From positions 5,600-69,599 of the forward strand of contig CAYQDR010000007.1 in assembly GCA_964416315.1 (NCBI GenBank): 64,000 nt of DNA, given 5' to 3'. This document shows positions 1 through 9,301 of the stretch, one piece after another. A program made the position numbers and the translations under genes. The stretch's first letter is position 1. Every line of letters begins with the position of its first letter. The notes beneath the pieces were generated by a model. The model saw only the letters and a list, made by a program, of their open reading frames with translations, was not told the origin of the DNA and searched no databases. This stretch comes from CAYQDR01 sp964416315. GTDB lineage: Bacteria > Methylomirabilota > Methylomirabilia > Rokubacteriales > DASRDR01.

Positions 1-3000
1 GAGCGGCTGCCGATCCCCCCGAGCCACGGCCGCCCGTTCCTCCTGCCGCCCCGCGAGCGCGCCCGGATCCTCGGCCTGGTCCGGACGGAGGCCTGGGCCC
101 GGGCCGAGCTCGAGCGCGTCAGAGCGGCGGCGCAGAAGGGCGACGGCTACTGGTCGGCGTTCCTCTACGCGCTCGAGGGCGACGCCAGGTACCTCGCCGC
201 GGCCCGGCGGTGGCTCCTCCAGTATGGGCACGCCGGCGGGGACCTCGGCCGGCGGGCGCTCGAGGCGGGGCCGGAGTTCTTCCGAGGCGGCCAGCCGTGG
301 CTCGGTGACGTCTACTACCGCCTGGACATCGCGGCCCTGGTCGCCTACGACTGGGTGCACACGGGCCTGACCCCCGACGAGCGCCAGACCATCGAGGCGG
401 GCATTCGCACGTCCGCCCGGTTTCGCATGCGGGCGATGGACCGCTGGACCCAGACCGCGAACCTCGTCTTCAAGCCGACGGTCATGGTCGCCACGGCCGG
501 CCTCGTCACGGGAGACCCCGAGCTCCTCGCCTGGGGCTTCCATCGCCACCCGGGCTCCGTGCGCGGCGGCTACTTCCCCGTCCTCGAGACGATGCTCCGG
601 GACGGCGGACCCTGGGCCGAGGCGCCGATCTACCCGATCGCCCACAAGAGCCTCCTGCTCATGCTCGCCACGTCGCGTCGCCTCCATCTCCTCGACGGCC
701 GGGACTGGTTCAGCCGGCGCTCGCCCAGCGGCGGCAGCCCCAAGGGACTCCTCGAGTACTACCTCGACACCGCGTACCCCGCCGAGCGCACGGGATACGG
801 CGCCGGCCAGATCCGGGTGGCCGCCTATGGGGACGGCGCGACGAGCGCCGAGGGCGACCTCTTCCTGGTCAACCCGGCGGGCCCCGGCCTCCACCTGCAC
901 GAGGAGCTGGCCGAGGCCTTCGCGGTCTCCGGGGACCCGCGCTACGCGGCGTTCCTCGCCATGGTCCCGGGGTACGCGCCGAACCTCGTGGACCGCCGCC
1001 CGCTGCTGCCGGACGTACGGCTCCCGGCGGCGCCATCCCGGATCTGGCCCGGCTACGGCCTCGCCATGCTGCGCTCCGACGAGTCGCCCGCCTACTGGAC
1101 GAGCGGGAAGGCCCTCGCGATCTTCCAGGTGATGAGCCAGGGCTACGGCCACGACCACCGCGACAAGTTCGGCATCATGCTCCACGGGGCGGGCCGGCTC
1201 CTCTACCCCGACTACAACGCCGTGCAGTACGAGAATCCCGCGATCGGCTGGACCCGCAACACGGTCGCCCACAACACCCTCGTCGTGGACGAGGGCGAGA
1301 CGCGGAACGCGACCCCGACCGGCGTCCGCCACGAGTTCACGCCGGCCGTGAAGTTCCTCGCGACGTCCGCCTCGGGGGTGTACGAAGGCGTGGCGCAGAC
1401 CCGCGTCCTGCTGCTCACCCCGGAGTACCTCCTGGACCTCTTCCACGCCACGAGCCCGGTGCCGCACACCTATGACTACGTCCTCCACGCCCTCGGCGCC
1501 CCGCGCCCCGACGACCCCGGTCGCTTCCACCCGTCCGATGCGCTCGCGGCGCGGTACACCCTGCTCGAGGGCACGCGGGCGACGACGACGGGCGGGCAGT
1601 GGGCGCTGGAGTTCGTGCAGGACGCGCGTGCCGTGCGCGACAAGGAGGCGCACGACCGGCGGTGGCTGGAGGAGCGGAAGAAGACGGTCGCGCCGGCGCG
1701 CCACGGCCCGGAGTGGTACGCGCACACGGCGGCCGTGCGCGTGACCATGGCCGCCGCGCCCGACACGCTCGTGGCGCACGGCACCGATGTCCACCAGATC
1801 GGAATGCTCGTCGCCCGCCGCGCCGGCCACCGCGACACGCTTTTCGCCGCGACTCACGAGCCGTTCGCCAACGCCGAGCCGCCCGGCATCACCGGCGTGA
1901 CGGTGCTCGCGCGGAGCCGGGACGCGGTCGTCGTCCGGGTGGACGCCCGGGACTACACGGACTACGCCGCGGCCAGCGTCGGTCCCCAGACCGGCCTGCC
2001 CGAGCACGCGCTCGCGCCGGCGGGAGACCCGGGGATGCGGTTCGCGTTCCGGAACTACGGCTACGTGCGGGTGGCGCGGGAGGGCAGGATCGCGGCGTGG
2101 GGCGGATGGACGGGCCTGAGGCTCCCCGCCGCCACGGGCTCAGTGACGCTGAACGGGCAGCCCGTGCCGGCCCGGCTCGCGGACGGCCACCTGACCGTGG
2201 GGCGCCTGCCGGCGGCGCTCGACCCGCCGCTCGCGACGCCGCGGGAGAGCCCGCTGGTCAGCGAGGTCTCGCCCGCCGTCGCCCGCGTCTTCGAACGGGA
2301 CCGGCGAGCGCTCGTCCTGCGGATCACGAACGGCCTCGACCGGCCCGTCACGGGCTGGATCGAGTTCGAGCCCACGGGCGGCCTCCGGGTCGAGCCCTCG
2401 CGCCCGACCTTCGGGCCAGTCCCACCCGGGAAGGCCGCGGAGGTGGCCCTCACGGTCGTCGCGGCGGACGCCCGTCCCGGCCGCCACACCGTGACCTATC
2501 GCGTCCACCACGCGGGGCCGGGCTCCGGCCCGACCCTCGCCTCGGCGCCCCGGGCCCTGCCCGTGACCGTCGGGCCGGTGCTGGAGCCGGTCTACCGGCA
2601 CCCCGCGCCCGCCGTCTACCGGATCCACGCGCCCCGGTTCACCGCCGAGTGCGAGATGTTCGCCGGCCTCTGCCGCTCCCTCGCCGCCGACGACGGCACC
2701 GTCCGCCTCGACGGCCCCCTCTTCACGTTCTCCGACGGCCAGCAGGAGCTGCTCTCGCCGGCCACGCGCCACGCCTTCACGTGGCCGACGGAGGTTCCCG
2801 CGCACCTAGTGGCCCATACCTACGACGTGGCCCGATACCATCTGCTCTTCCAGGGTGACCGCATCCTCGTCGGTATGAACCCAGACTGGACGCGCGCTCC
2901 GAAGGTCCACTTCACCATCCCGGGTCACTGGCGCTCACCCGAGCGGCCCCCGCACTGGGCCGAGATTGTCACGGCGAAACAGACCGGCGGCGACCCGCGC

Positions 3001-3189
3001 GTCGCCGCCGCCGAGCTCGCCTTCCCCGGCGCCCCGTGGCATCTCTGCTTCGAGTTCCTGCCACCCCAGCCCGTCACGCTCGCCGGCACCGGGCTCCAGT
3101 TCACCCTCGACCCCCTCGCCCGCGACCGCTGGACCGTCGGCTTCTGTCAGCCCGGCGACCTAGACACGTGGCGCTGGAAGCGATGGTGA
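1..3189 (+). CDS. Heparinase II/III-family polysaccharide lyase (5' end missing)
   Basis: The frame is open from base 1 without a stop, so the gene begins left of the window; the GTG at 355 is internal. About 1,060 codons are visible. The first ~350 residues look like the alpha/alpha toroid of polysaccharide lyases. Around 1130-1300 the segment GYGHDHRDKFGIML, then a glycine-rich LYPDY stretch, and TRNTVAHNTLVVDEGE match the beta-sheet domain of heparinase II/III enzymes. An Ig-like/beta-sandwich C-terminal part follows. Such enzymes cleave uronic-acid-containing polysaccharides by beta-elimination, usually in the periplasm or outside the cell. It is the only plus-strand gene of the EPS locus and converges on it, so a role in trimming or releasing the polymer is inferred. 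The signal peptide, if any, is outside the window. Substrate unknown. Confidence 0.8.
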   Translation, partial: ERLPIPPSHGRPFLLPPRERARILGLVRTEAWARAELERVRAAAQKGDGYWSAFLYALEGDARYLAAARRWLLQYGHAGGDLGRRALEAGPEFFRGGQPWLGDVYYRLDIAALVAYDWVHTGLTPDERQTIEAGIRTSARFRMRAMDRWTQTANLVFKPTVMVATAGLVTGDPELLAWGFHRHPGSVRGGYFPVLETMLRDGGPWAEAPIYPIAHKSLLLMLATSRRLHLLDGRDWFSRRSPSGGSPKGLLEYYLDTAYPAERTGYGAGQIRVAAYGDGATSAEGDLFLVNPAGPGLHLHEELAEAFAVSGDPRYAAFLAMVPGYAPNLVDRRPLLPDVRLPAAPSRIWPGYGLAMLRSDESPAYWTSGKALAIFQVMSQGYGHDHRDKFGIMLHGAGRLLYPDYNAVQYENPAIGWTRNTVAHNTLVVDEGETRNATPTGVRHEFTPAVKFLATSASGVYEGVAQTRVLLLTPEYLLDLFHATSPVPHTYDYVLHALGAPRPDDPGRFHPSDALAARYTLLEGTRATTTGGQWALEFVQDARAVRDKEAHDRRWLEERKKTVAPARHGPEWYAHTAAVRVTMAAAPDTLVAHGTDVHQIGMLVARRAGHRDTLFAATHEPFANAEPPGITGVTVLARSRDAVVVRVDARDYTDYAAASVGPQTGLPEHALAPAGDPGMRFAFRNYGYVRVAREGRIAAWGGWTGLRLPAATGSVTLNGQPVPARLADGHLTVGRLPAALDPPLATPRESPLVSEVSPAVARVFERDRRALVLRITNGLDRPVTGWIEFEPTGGLRVEPSRPTFGPVPPGKAAEVALTVVAADARPGRHTVTYRVHHAGPGSGPTLASAPRALPVTVGPVLEPVYRHPAPAVYRIHAPRFTAECEMFAGLCRSLAADDGTVRLDGPLFTFSDGQQELLSPATRHAFTWPTEVPAHLVAHTYDVARYHLLFQGDRILVGMNPDWTRAPKVHFTIPGHWRSPERPPHWAEIVTAKQTGGDPRVAAAELAFPGAPWHLCFEFLPPQPVTLAGTGLQFTLDPLARDRWTVGFCQPGDLDTWRWKRW

Positions 3190-3437
3190 CGAGTTGGTCT
3201 CCCGGCGCTCAAGTCCCGACCCGGTGGAGCGACCAGCCCTGCCATCCACGACAACGCCCTGGTACGCGCGATTCGCAGCCCGCCCAATCTGGAAACCGCC
3301 CGCGTAACCAGGGCGAGCTCCGAACCAACACCCACGATACTCCAATCAGGCCGCCGTCCCATAAACGTGCTACCCTCCGCATCCATCCCACCCCACATTC
3401 TGCCCTGCAGTCACCGCCGTGCCACACGGAACGCCTC
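3190..3437. other. Noncoding gap, lower GC, no gene seen
   Basis: These 248 bases lie between the convergent lyase and glycosyltransferase genes. Short open frames exist on both strands but none has family resemblance or codon bias like the neighbours. No clear hairpin terminator with a T tract was found. The base composition is visibly less GC-rich than the rest of the window, and this continues into the next gene. Confidence 0.6.
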
Positions 3438-4709
3438 CTAAGAGAACGCAACCTCGTCTAAGGCTGTGATCCACTGACGAGCTACAGACCGCGCGTGGTA
3501 GCTGTCAATCTGCCTCCAGTTCTCACTGAAAGCCCGGACCAATTCTGATCGATGACAAACAATGTACTCAATACCGGCGCTGATAGACTGCGGGCTACTG
3601 ATGTCACAATAGACCCCAATGCCAAGTGGCGCCAAAAGTTCCTTTACAACTCCATTCCTTGGCCCTACCACCAGCAAGGGTTTCCTAAACGCGAGATACT
3701 CAACAAACTTCGCTGGGACGTTGTCCGCGTGCCGAGGGCCGATTACTACGAGCAGAATGTCAGCCCGTTGCGCTTCACGGCGCGCGAGAGTGTACGGCAG
3801 CGGTCGATCGAACCGTACCGCATTGTGAGCGCCCAGCACCCTTAGTGCATGCCTTCGCGCCTTGTTAGTAACAAAACCGATACACTGAAGTACTGCTCGG
3901 ACTTGCTGACGGTTGTTCCATATTCCGATCGCATCAACGAGGGTGTCGACAGGTCTCCACGGTCCCAGATCTCCAGTGTGGAGGATTCTGATTTCGTTCG
4001 GATCTTCCCCGTTTTCGACAACCCAATCTAACGGCACATCCTCGAATGAGCACGATATAAACCGCACGACTTTGCCGCGCATGTCGAACGCATCCTGATA
4101 GCGCGACATCGTCAGAGGCGAGGCGAACACAATTCCTCGCGCTTCCGCGATGAGGCGTCTTTGTAGCTCCACTGCCGTTGGTGTGAAGCCTTCAACCGTC
4201 CGCTGTCCAACTGGGTCACGGTAGTTGAGAATAAGTGGGAGATCCCGCCTGGTGGCGATTTCTGACGCGACTTCTGCGTACACCAAGTCCGGAATCGCAC
4301 CAACGATTACATCGAAAGACACTTTCGAGGTCAATTGGAGCGCGCACCTAAGCAAGTCGTCACGCGTACGGTCGAGTATCCGGCCCAAACCAATGCGTTC
4401 CAAACCCATGCGCTCCAATGCTAAGAAGAGCGTACGTATTACGGTCCAGTAGGCCCAAGTCACGCCTCCGTGGCGGTTGCGCTCAACCGACGCGCGCCGC
4501 GCCAGCGGCACATATTCGGAAAAGTGAAGGCAGCCCTTCGGAATCCCATCCATTGGTGGTAGCACGCTATTCCTCAATGGATCTGGGCCCAGAAAGTGAA
4601 TTCGCCAGTGACTAGGAGGTAGATGTCTCAAGACCAGTGAATACTGAATGCCCATCACCCGGTTTGTTGGAGGGGGCTGAACCGCGATGAACAGGGCACT
4701 TCTCAACAT
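3438..4709 (-). CDS. Glycosyltransferase, GT4/GT-B-like, atypical composition
   Basis: 423 aa, ATG start. The C-terminal half has a GT-B donor domain pattern: IRILHTGDLGPWRPVDTLVDA near 245-265, then a region ending VPAKFVEYLAFRKPLLVV near 340-355, which resembles the nucleotide-sugar-binding loop of family 4 glycosyltransferases. It probably transfers a sugar to the EPS repeat unit in the cytoplasm. Unlike its neighbours it is not translationally coupled to another gene, and its DNA is clearly lower in GC with many A/T third positions. It sits beside a broken gene (4754-5078). Both points suggest late acquisition. Acceptor and donor are unknown. Confidence 0.7.
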   Translation of the reverse strand: MLRSALFIAVQPPPTNRVMGIQYSLVLRHLPPSHWRIHFLGPDPLRNSVLPPMDGIPKGCLHFSEYVPLARRASVERNRHGGVTWAYWTVIRTLFLALERMGLERIGLGRILDRTRDDLLRCALQLTSKVSFDVIVGAIPDLVYAEVASEIATRRDLPLILNYRDPVGQRTVEGFTPTAVELQRRLIAEARGIVFASPLTMSRYQDAFDMRGKVVRFISCSFEDVPLDWVVENGEDPNEIRILHTGDLGPWRPVDTLVDAIGIWNNRQQVRAVLQCIGFVTNKARRHALRVLGAHNAVRFDRPLPYTLARREAQRADILLVVIGPRHADNVPAKFVEYLAFRKPLLVVGPRNGVVKELLAPLGIGVYCDISSPQSISAGIEYIVCHRSELVRAFSENWRQIDSYHARSVARQWITALDEVAFS

Positions 4710-4753
4710 CCGCGTCGTCTCGTGATGCTGTACTGCGCCTTTGTCGAAGAGTA

Positions 4754-5078
4754 CTATCCCAAACTACCCCAACAAAGCGCCGCTCGCCCGATCTGCCTTG
4801 TGTACGACCCGACAGCCGCGGCGCTGCCCTTTCGAACCAAGGTACTCTGAGGGACGCGCAGGCGCGCAGCGTAGCCGTGCCGGCCGAACAGCGCCTCCAT
4901 CGCCAGCGCGCCTGCGAGGCATGTCGTCCCAGGCAGGGGCCTGCTCGCCGAGCCGACCGCCCAGGCGAAAGGGCAGGCGCCGCAGCGCCACGCCATTGGC
5001 AGCAACGAGGATCGCCGCCGTGAGCCAGGCGCGGCGCTCCGCCGATGGAAGGCCGAGGAGCTTGCCGAGCGGCCTCAT
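4754..5078 (-). pseudogene. Broken lasso-peptide B2-type (transglutaminase-like) protease
   Basis: From the ATG at 5078 one frame reads MRPLGKLLG, then RRAWLTAAILVAA and LRRLPFRLGG. This matches the start of the intact B2 protein at 33041-33481 (MSRLRAFLG, RRLWLTALL, CLLPVRRVRG). The homology then jumps to another frame, where AVGSASRPLPGTTCLAGALA and MEALFGRHGYAARLRV match AVASASRYVPRATCLVRALA and AEALLIGQGYPVRLCI. The catalytic Cys lies about 52 codons from the start instead of 80, so roughly 80 nt are missing and the frame is shifted. Homology ends before the His (HAW) motif, near 4840. The start overlaps the stop of the upstream membrane gene (ATGA), so it was once a coupled member of this operon. 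Confidence 0.75.
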
Positions 5079-6475
5079 CGCCAACCCGCCGCGGGAGCCA
5101 CGGGGGGAGTCGTTTCGGTGAGGCGCGGGCCGGCCAGGGCGAAGCCCGCGGCCCAGCCGAGGATGAGGAGGACGAAGAGGTCGCCGTACACCTGTGACGC
5201 GACCAGGAAGGTCACGGCGTTGGCGGCGAGGAACCCGAGGAGCCCGTAGCCGAGCGGAGCCAGCTCGGGCTGGATCCGGGCGAGCTGCCTCGCCGAGCGC
5301 CAGAGCGCGCGCGCCAGCGCGACCGCGAGCCATGCGGACACGAGCAGCCCCGGGACGCCGAGCTCCGTGGCGACCTTCCCGAGGCCGCCTTCTGGCGCGC
5401 CGCCCACGAGAACCGCGCCTCCGCCAAAGTGCTGCGCTCCCTGGCTACCGGTGCCCGCCCCTGCCCCCAGCACCCCGTGCCGCTGAATCGCCCACTGGAC
5501 GGAGCCGAAACCGAGCAGTGTGAAACGCTCCGGGGCAGCGGCGAACCCCGTCACGCCGTGCCGCACGTACGGGTCGAAGTTCGGGCCCGCCTCCTGCGGG
5601 TCCAGGATCTCGGCGGCCAGGGCCACGCCCACGATTCCCGCGGCCACCGCCACCACAGTGGCCTTCCTCGCGCCCACCCGCGCCCATGCCAGGAGGAGCC
5701 AGTACAGCAGGAGGAAGAGCACGATCTCCACCGGCACCTTGCGCCGGGCCGTGAGCAGCCCGGCTCCGAGCAGAAAGACGACGAGCAAGCCCATCCCGAG
5801 CCTGGTTCCCGCGCTCTTCGTCAGGGTGCCGAGGATGACGAGGAGGCAGATGGCGGCCGCCGCGTGCCAGCCGGCGACCTCCGGGCTCCGCATGAAGCCG
5901 GGGTACACCTCGAGGGGCACCCCCTCCTGGCTGAACACGACCAGTCCCTGGCCGACTTGCTCGAGGATCGTCCAGTCGTATCCCAGGAATCCAAGGTAGA
6001 CGCCGCTCGCCGCCCCGGCAGTGAGGAGCGTGTAGAACGCCAGGAAGCGTCGGACCCGGGATGCGATCGTCGCGAAGGCGTAGGCGAGGGCAGCGGCCAC
6101 GGCCGGGAGGAGATACGAGGCCACCCCGATCGCCACCAGCTCCAGGCTGTCATATTCCACCAGGGTCCGCGCCGCCTGCCCGAGCACCACGGCGACGCCC
6201 GCGAGCACGGGCAGGCGCAAGCCCGTGCGCCACTCCTCCGCCCCGGCGAACTGGAGCAGCTCACCCCTCAACGCGGCGCCGAGCAGGACGACGACCAGGA
6301 ACGCCCCCACGAGGGCCGTCAGGTACACGGGCTCGTCCACCCACAGCTTCCGCAGGGGATCCTGGAGGAAACCCACCACGACGCAGACCAGCACGCCCTT
6401 CCGCCAGTCCATCAGCGTCCAGGCCGCCCCGAGGCCGAGGAGTCCCAGCGCCAGGGCGACGAGCGCGTCGGTCAC
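5075..6475 (-). CDS. O-antigen ligase / Wzy-like polymerase membrane protein
   Basis: 466 aa from a GTG start at 6475 that overlaps the stop of the upstream glycosyltransferase (GTGA); longer upstream extensions overlap that gene and are not hydrophobic. There are about 11-12 hydrophobic segments, with a large hydrophilic loop around residues 330-400 (DPYVRHGVTGF to a glycine-rich GAGAGTGSQGAQHFGGG stretch). This is the layout of Wzy polymerases and WaaL ligases, which join lipid-linked sugar units in the inner membrane. No strict family signature is obvious, so polymerase versus ligase is not decided. A second, clearer ligase-domain protein is encoded at 34137-37079. Confidence 0.65.
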   Translation of the reverse strand: MTDALVALALGLLGLGAAWTLMDWRKGVLVCVVVGFLQDPLRKLWVDEPVYLTALVGAFLVVVLLGAALRGELLQFAGAEEWRTGLRLPVLAGVAVVLGQAARTLVEYDSLELVAIGVASYLLPAVAAALAYAFATIASRVRRFLAFYTLLTAGAASGVYLGFLGYDWTILEQVGQGLVVFSQEGVPLEVYPGFMRSPEVAGWHAAAAICLLVILGTLTKSAGTRLGMGLLVVFLLGAGLLTARRKVPVEIVLFLLLYWLLLAWARVGARKATVVAVAAGIVGVALAAEILDPQEAGPNFDPYVRHGVTGFAAAPERFTLLGFGSVQWAIQRHGVLGAGAGTGSQGAQHFGGGAVLVGGAPEGGLGKVATELGVPGLLVSAWLAVALARALWRSARQLARIQPELAPLGYGLLGFLAANAVTFLVASQVYGDLFVLLILGWAAGFALAGPRLTETTPPVAPAAGWR

Positions 6476-7374
6476 CGCTCGCTCCAGTCGGGATAGCGCG
6501 GCCCCCGCAGCGCTAGGAGCGCCGCCCAGCCGAGGGCCAGCATCTCGGCCGTGAGCGTCACTGGGATCCACCAGGGACGCCGCAGGTGATGACGCGTCCT
6601 GACGGCAGCGATCGGCCGCGCGACCAGCCTCAGCAGGCGGCCGGGGAGCCACCAGCGCCGGAGCAGGTAGTAGTACTCCCCGACGGCGTGGCTCGGCATC
6701 ACCGTCCTGAGATGGTTCCCGTACGCGCGTGTACCACCCTCTGCCGCCTTGAGGTGCCGGAGGCTTGCCGCAGGCTCGAAGAGGATCTGGCCCCCGGCGG
6801 CGCGGACGCGGTCGGCGAAGTCCGCCTCGAACCGATACGCCGCGTGGACGAAGTTCTCGTCGAAGCCACCGATCCGGAGCGCCACCGAGCGCTTGATCGA
6901 GAAGTTGCCCCCCATGAACTCGGTGGCCCACGCGCGCCTCTGCGAGGAGAACCGGAACCCGCCCTCGTCCTCGGCGGCACCGTCCGCCTCCCAGGGCTGG
7001 ACCACCCGGCCCGCGACCACCGCGACCCCCGGCTCCTCGTGCGCCCGCGCGTGCGCGGCAACGAGGCCCTCGTCCGGGACCACGTCATCGTCCAGGAACA
7101 GGACGATCTCTTCCTTCGCCCGCGCCAGCCCGGTATTCATGGCGCGGGGAATCGACGGCCGGCCGAGGCGGACCCAGCGGATGCTTCCGTCCGCGTCGAG
7201 CTGCCCGAGCCGCCGCTCCGTCCCGACCGCGTGCCTCGGCGTCTGGTCCACGACGAGGATCTCGCTCGCCCTCGCGGCCGCCCGCAGCAGGTGTGCGATC
7301 GTGTCGAGCAGCACCTGGTCGCGGCGATAGGTCGGGATCACGACGCTGACGGGTGTCCGCTGCCCGAGGCTCAT
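6472..7374 (-). CDS. Family 2 glycosyltransferase (GT-A)
   Basis: 300 aa from the ATG at 7374, which overlaps the previous stop (ATGA). The N-terminus VSVVIPTYRRDQVLLDTI is the GT2 nucleotide-binding strand, and the DXD-type acidic motif appears as LFLDDDVVPDEG at about 95-105. A further loop (FMGGNFSIKRSVALRIGGFDENF) is the usual acceptor-side segment of this family, and a hydrophobic stretch near the C-terminus suggests membrane association. Likely adds one sugar to the lipid-linked EPS unit. Sugar specificity cannot be read from the sequence. Confidence 0.85.
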   Translation of the reverse strand: MSLGQRTPVSVVIPTYRRDQVLLDTIAHLLRAAARASEILVVDQTPRHAVGTERRLGQLDADGSIRWVRLGRPSIPRAMNTGLARAKEEIVLFLDDDVVPDEGLVAAHARAHEEPGVAVVAGRVVQPWEADGAAEDEGGFRFSSQRRAWATEFMGGNFSIKRSVALRIGGFDENFVHAAYRFEADFADRVRAAGGQILFEPAASLRHLKAAEGGTRAYGNHLRTVMPSHAVGEYYYLLRRWWLPGRLLRLVARPIAAVRTRHHLRRPWWIPVTLTAEMLALGWAALLALRGPRYPDWSER

Positions 7375-8336
7375 CCCGCCCTCAGTAGGCGGCACCACGC
7401 CTTCAGATGCAGGGGGTTCTCCCGAATGGCCTCCAGAAGGTACCGCATCGCTGCAGGGTCCCGCCGCCGCCCCAGGCAGGCGCCGATGAAATACAGGGCC
7501 CTCGACCGCGCCAGGCGGCCGGCCCGCGGCGGTCCCGATGGCCGGATGGCGGCGGCGCGCGCCAGGACATCCGCGTCGGATGCGCCGGCGCGGCGGCGCC
7601 GTGCCGACTCGGCGATCAGTCGCGTGAGCACGACCTGCTCCCGGCGGTAGGTGCCGCTGATCGAGCCCGGGGCCGCCACCGCCTGGTAGAGGATCTCCGG
7701 GAGCACCGCGTGATCACCGACCTCCGCCAGTCGCACCCAGAGATCCAGGTCCTGGGCGAAGTAGAATTCCGCGCGGTAGCCACCGACCTTCTCGTACGCC
7801 GCCCGCCGGAACATGACGGTGCCGTGGTGCGCGGGACCCCTCGGCCTGGCCGCGTCGAGGCTCCGCAGCGCCCGGGTGACTTCGCTCTCGTCCGAGAGCA
7901 CGTCGTACAGGTGCTCGCCACCGGGTCCGACGACCCGCGTCCCGCAGGACACGAACACTGCCTCCGACCGACTCTCGAGGCACTCCCGCTGCTTCCTCAG
8001 GCGCCCCGGGAGCGACACGTCCCCGACGTCCTGCCGGGCCACGAACTCTCCGCGCGCCAGGGCACAGCCTCGGATCAAGGCTTGCGTCAGCCCGCGATTG
8101 TCCTCGTGCACTACCGTGACCCGGCCATCCGTCCGGGCATACCGGTCGACAAGATCCCCCGACCCATCTGTCGATCCATCGTCCACCACGATGACTTCCA
8201 GTCGCAGCCCTGCTTCGGACAGAACGCTGTCAAGGGTCCGCGACAGCGCCGAGGCACAGTCGTAGACGCCCATCACGACGGACACCTCGGGCCCGTCCGC
8301 GCCGCTGCCGGGAGCACCGGTCACAGAGGATCGCAC
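7371..8336 (-). CDS. Family 2 glycosyltransferase
   Basis: 321 aa. The start is a GTG at 8336 sharing one base with the upstream stop (TAGTG). VSVVMGVYDCASALSRTLDS and VIVVDDGSTDGSGDLVDRYA are canonical GT2 strands, and the segment GEFVARQDVGDVSLPGRL holds a DVGD in place of the usual DXD. FYFAQDLDLWVRLAEVGDHA is the ED-type catalytic region. The C-terminal ~70 residues are basic and helical. It is one of three consecutive, coupled GT2 genes, so it probably acts in sequence with them on the same glycan. Confidence 0.85.
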   Translation of the reverse strand: MRSSVTGAPGSGADGPEVSVVMGVYDCASALSRTLDSVLSEAGLRLEVIVVDDGSTDGSGDLVDRYARTDGRVTVVHEDNRGLTQALIRGCALARGEFVARQDVGDVSLPGRLRKQRECLESRSEAVFVSCGTRVVGPGGEHLYDVLSDESEVTRALRSLDAARPRGPAHHGTVMFRRAAYEKVGGYRAEFYFAQDLDLWVRLAEVGDHAVLPEILYQAVAAPGSISGTYRREQVVLTRLIAESARRRRAGASDADVLARAAAIRPSGPPRAGRLARSRALYFIGACLGRRRDPAAMRYLLEAIRENPLHLKAWCRLLRAG

Positions 8337-9301
8337 TACCGGAACCGGTCGGCCAGACACGCGAGACGCCCGGCCCGCTCCCAGCCGACGGCTCGGGCGA
8401 GCGCGCGATAAGAGCGAAAGTCCCACCCGCGTCCCCGCTCGGGCCCCGAGGCGTGCCGCGCCAGCTCGAAGAGCATCTCGGCCTCCTGGCACAGGCCGGT
8501 CGCTCCGCACTGCCTTGCCAGCAAGAACAGCTCGCGGGCGAAATGCTGCATCTCCGGAACCTCGGGTCCGATCCCTGCACGCCTCGCGTGCGCGAAGATC
8601 AGGCGGTGGGCCGTTGCGCGATCACGCATCTTGCGCCGGGCGTCCAGGCCGTGGCGACTCAAGCGAACCGTCGCGGCTGCCCGCTGCTCCGATACAAACT
8701 CTTCGCAGTAGTGGAGTCGGATTCCCAGGGATGCCACGCGGCAGTCGTACTCCCAGTCCTCTTCCTGCCACAGGCTGGTCCACGGCCCCGCTCGGTCGGT
8801 CACCTCGCGCCGGTATAAAGGCGTCGACGTGTCCCACCAGCGCGACTGCAGGAATGCCGGGAACATCGTCGCGATCTTCTCGCCCGTCCGCTTCCAGGGT
8901 TGGCCCCCAGACGTGCTGTGGCGCGTCTTCCCGTAGGACGCGCCACACCCGGGGCAGGCGTTCAGCCCCAGTACCTGCAACTCGAACTTCCTCGGCAGCA
9001 GCACGTCGTCGCTGTCGAGGTACTGGATGTATTCGCCCCGGGCCACCAGCCGCCCGGCCTCGCGGGCGAGACCGGGGCCGCGATTCTCCTGGCTGATCAC
9101 CCGGACCTTGGCGGAGTGCTCCCGTGCGAGCGCCTCAGCCACCCGCCGCGTATCGTCCGCGGACCCGTCGTCCACGATGATGATCTCAATGGGGCGGTAA
9201 GTCTGAGCGAGAACGCTCGCGACCGTTTCGCGGAGCAACCCCGCGCGATTATAGACAGGGATGATCGTGCTCACCAGGCCGTGAGAGGCATGGCGCGTCA
9301 T
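8336..9301 (-). CDS. Family 2 glycosyltransferase
   Basis: 321 aa, ATG at 9301 overlapping the upstream stop (ATGA). VSTIIPVYNRAGLLRETVAS, IIIVDDGSADDTRRVAEALA and YIQYLDSDDVLLPRKFELQV give the full GT-A fold with DSDD as the metal/nucleotide-sugar motif. WQEEDWEYDCRVASLG is the catalytic-base region. Cytoplasmic glycan assembly enzyme. Sugar specificity unknown. Confidence 0.88.
   Translation of the reverse strand: MTRHASHGLVSTIIPVYNRAGLLRETVASVLAQTYRPIEIIIVDDGSADDTRRVAEALAREHSAKVRVISQENRGPGLAREAGRLVARGEYIQYLDSDDVLLPRKFELQVLGLNACPGCGASYGKTRHSTSGGQPWKRTGEKIATMFPAFLQSRWWDTSTPLYRREVTDRAGPWTSLWQEEDWEYDCRVASLGIRLHYCEEFVSEQRAAATVRLSRHGLDARRKMRDRATAHRLIFAHARRAGIGPEVPEMQHFARELFLLARQCGATGLCQEAEMLFELARHASGPERGRGWDFRSYRALARAVGWERAGRLACLADRFR

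Noticed and set aside
355..3189. Lyase starting at the GTG at 355
   Set aside because: The frame is open to base 1 with coherent protein sequence (for example GDGYWSAFLYALEGDARYL), so the gene is cut by the window edge.
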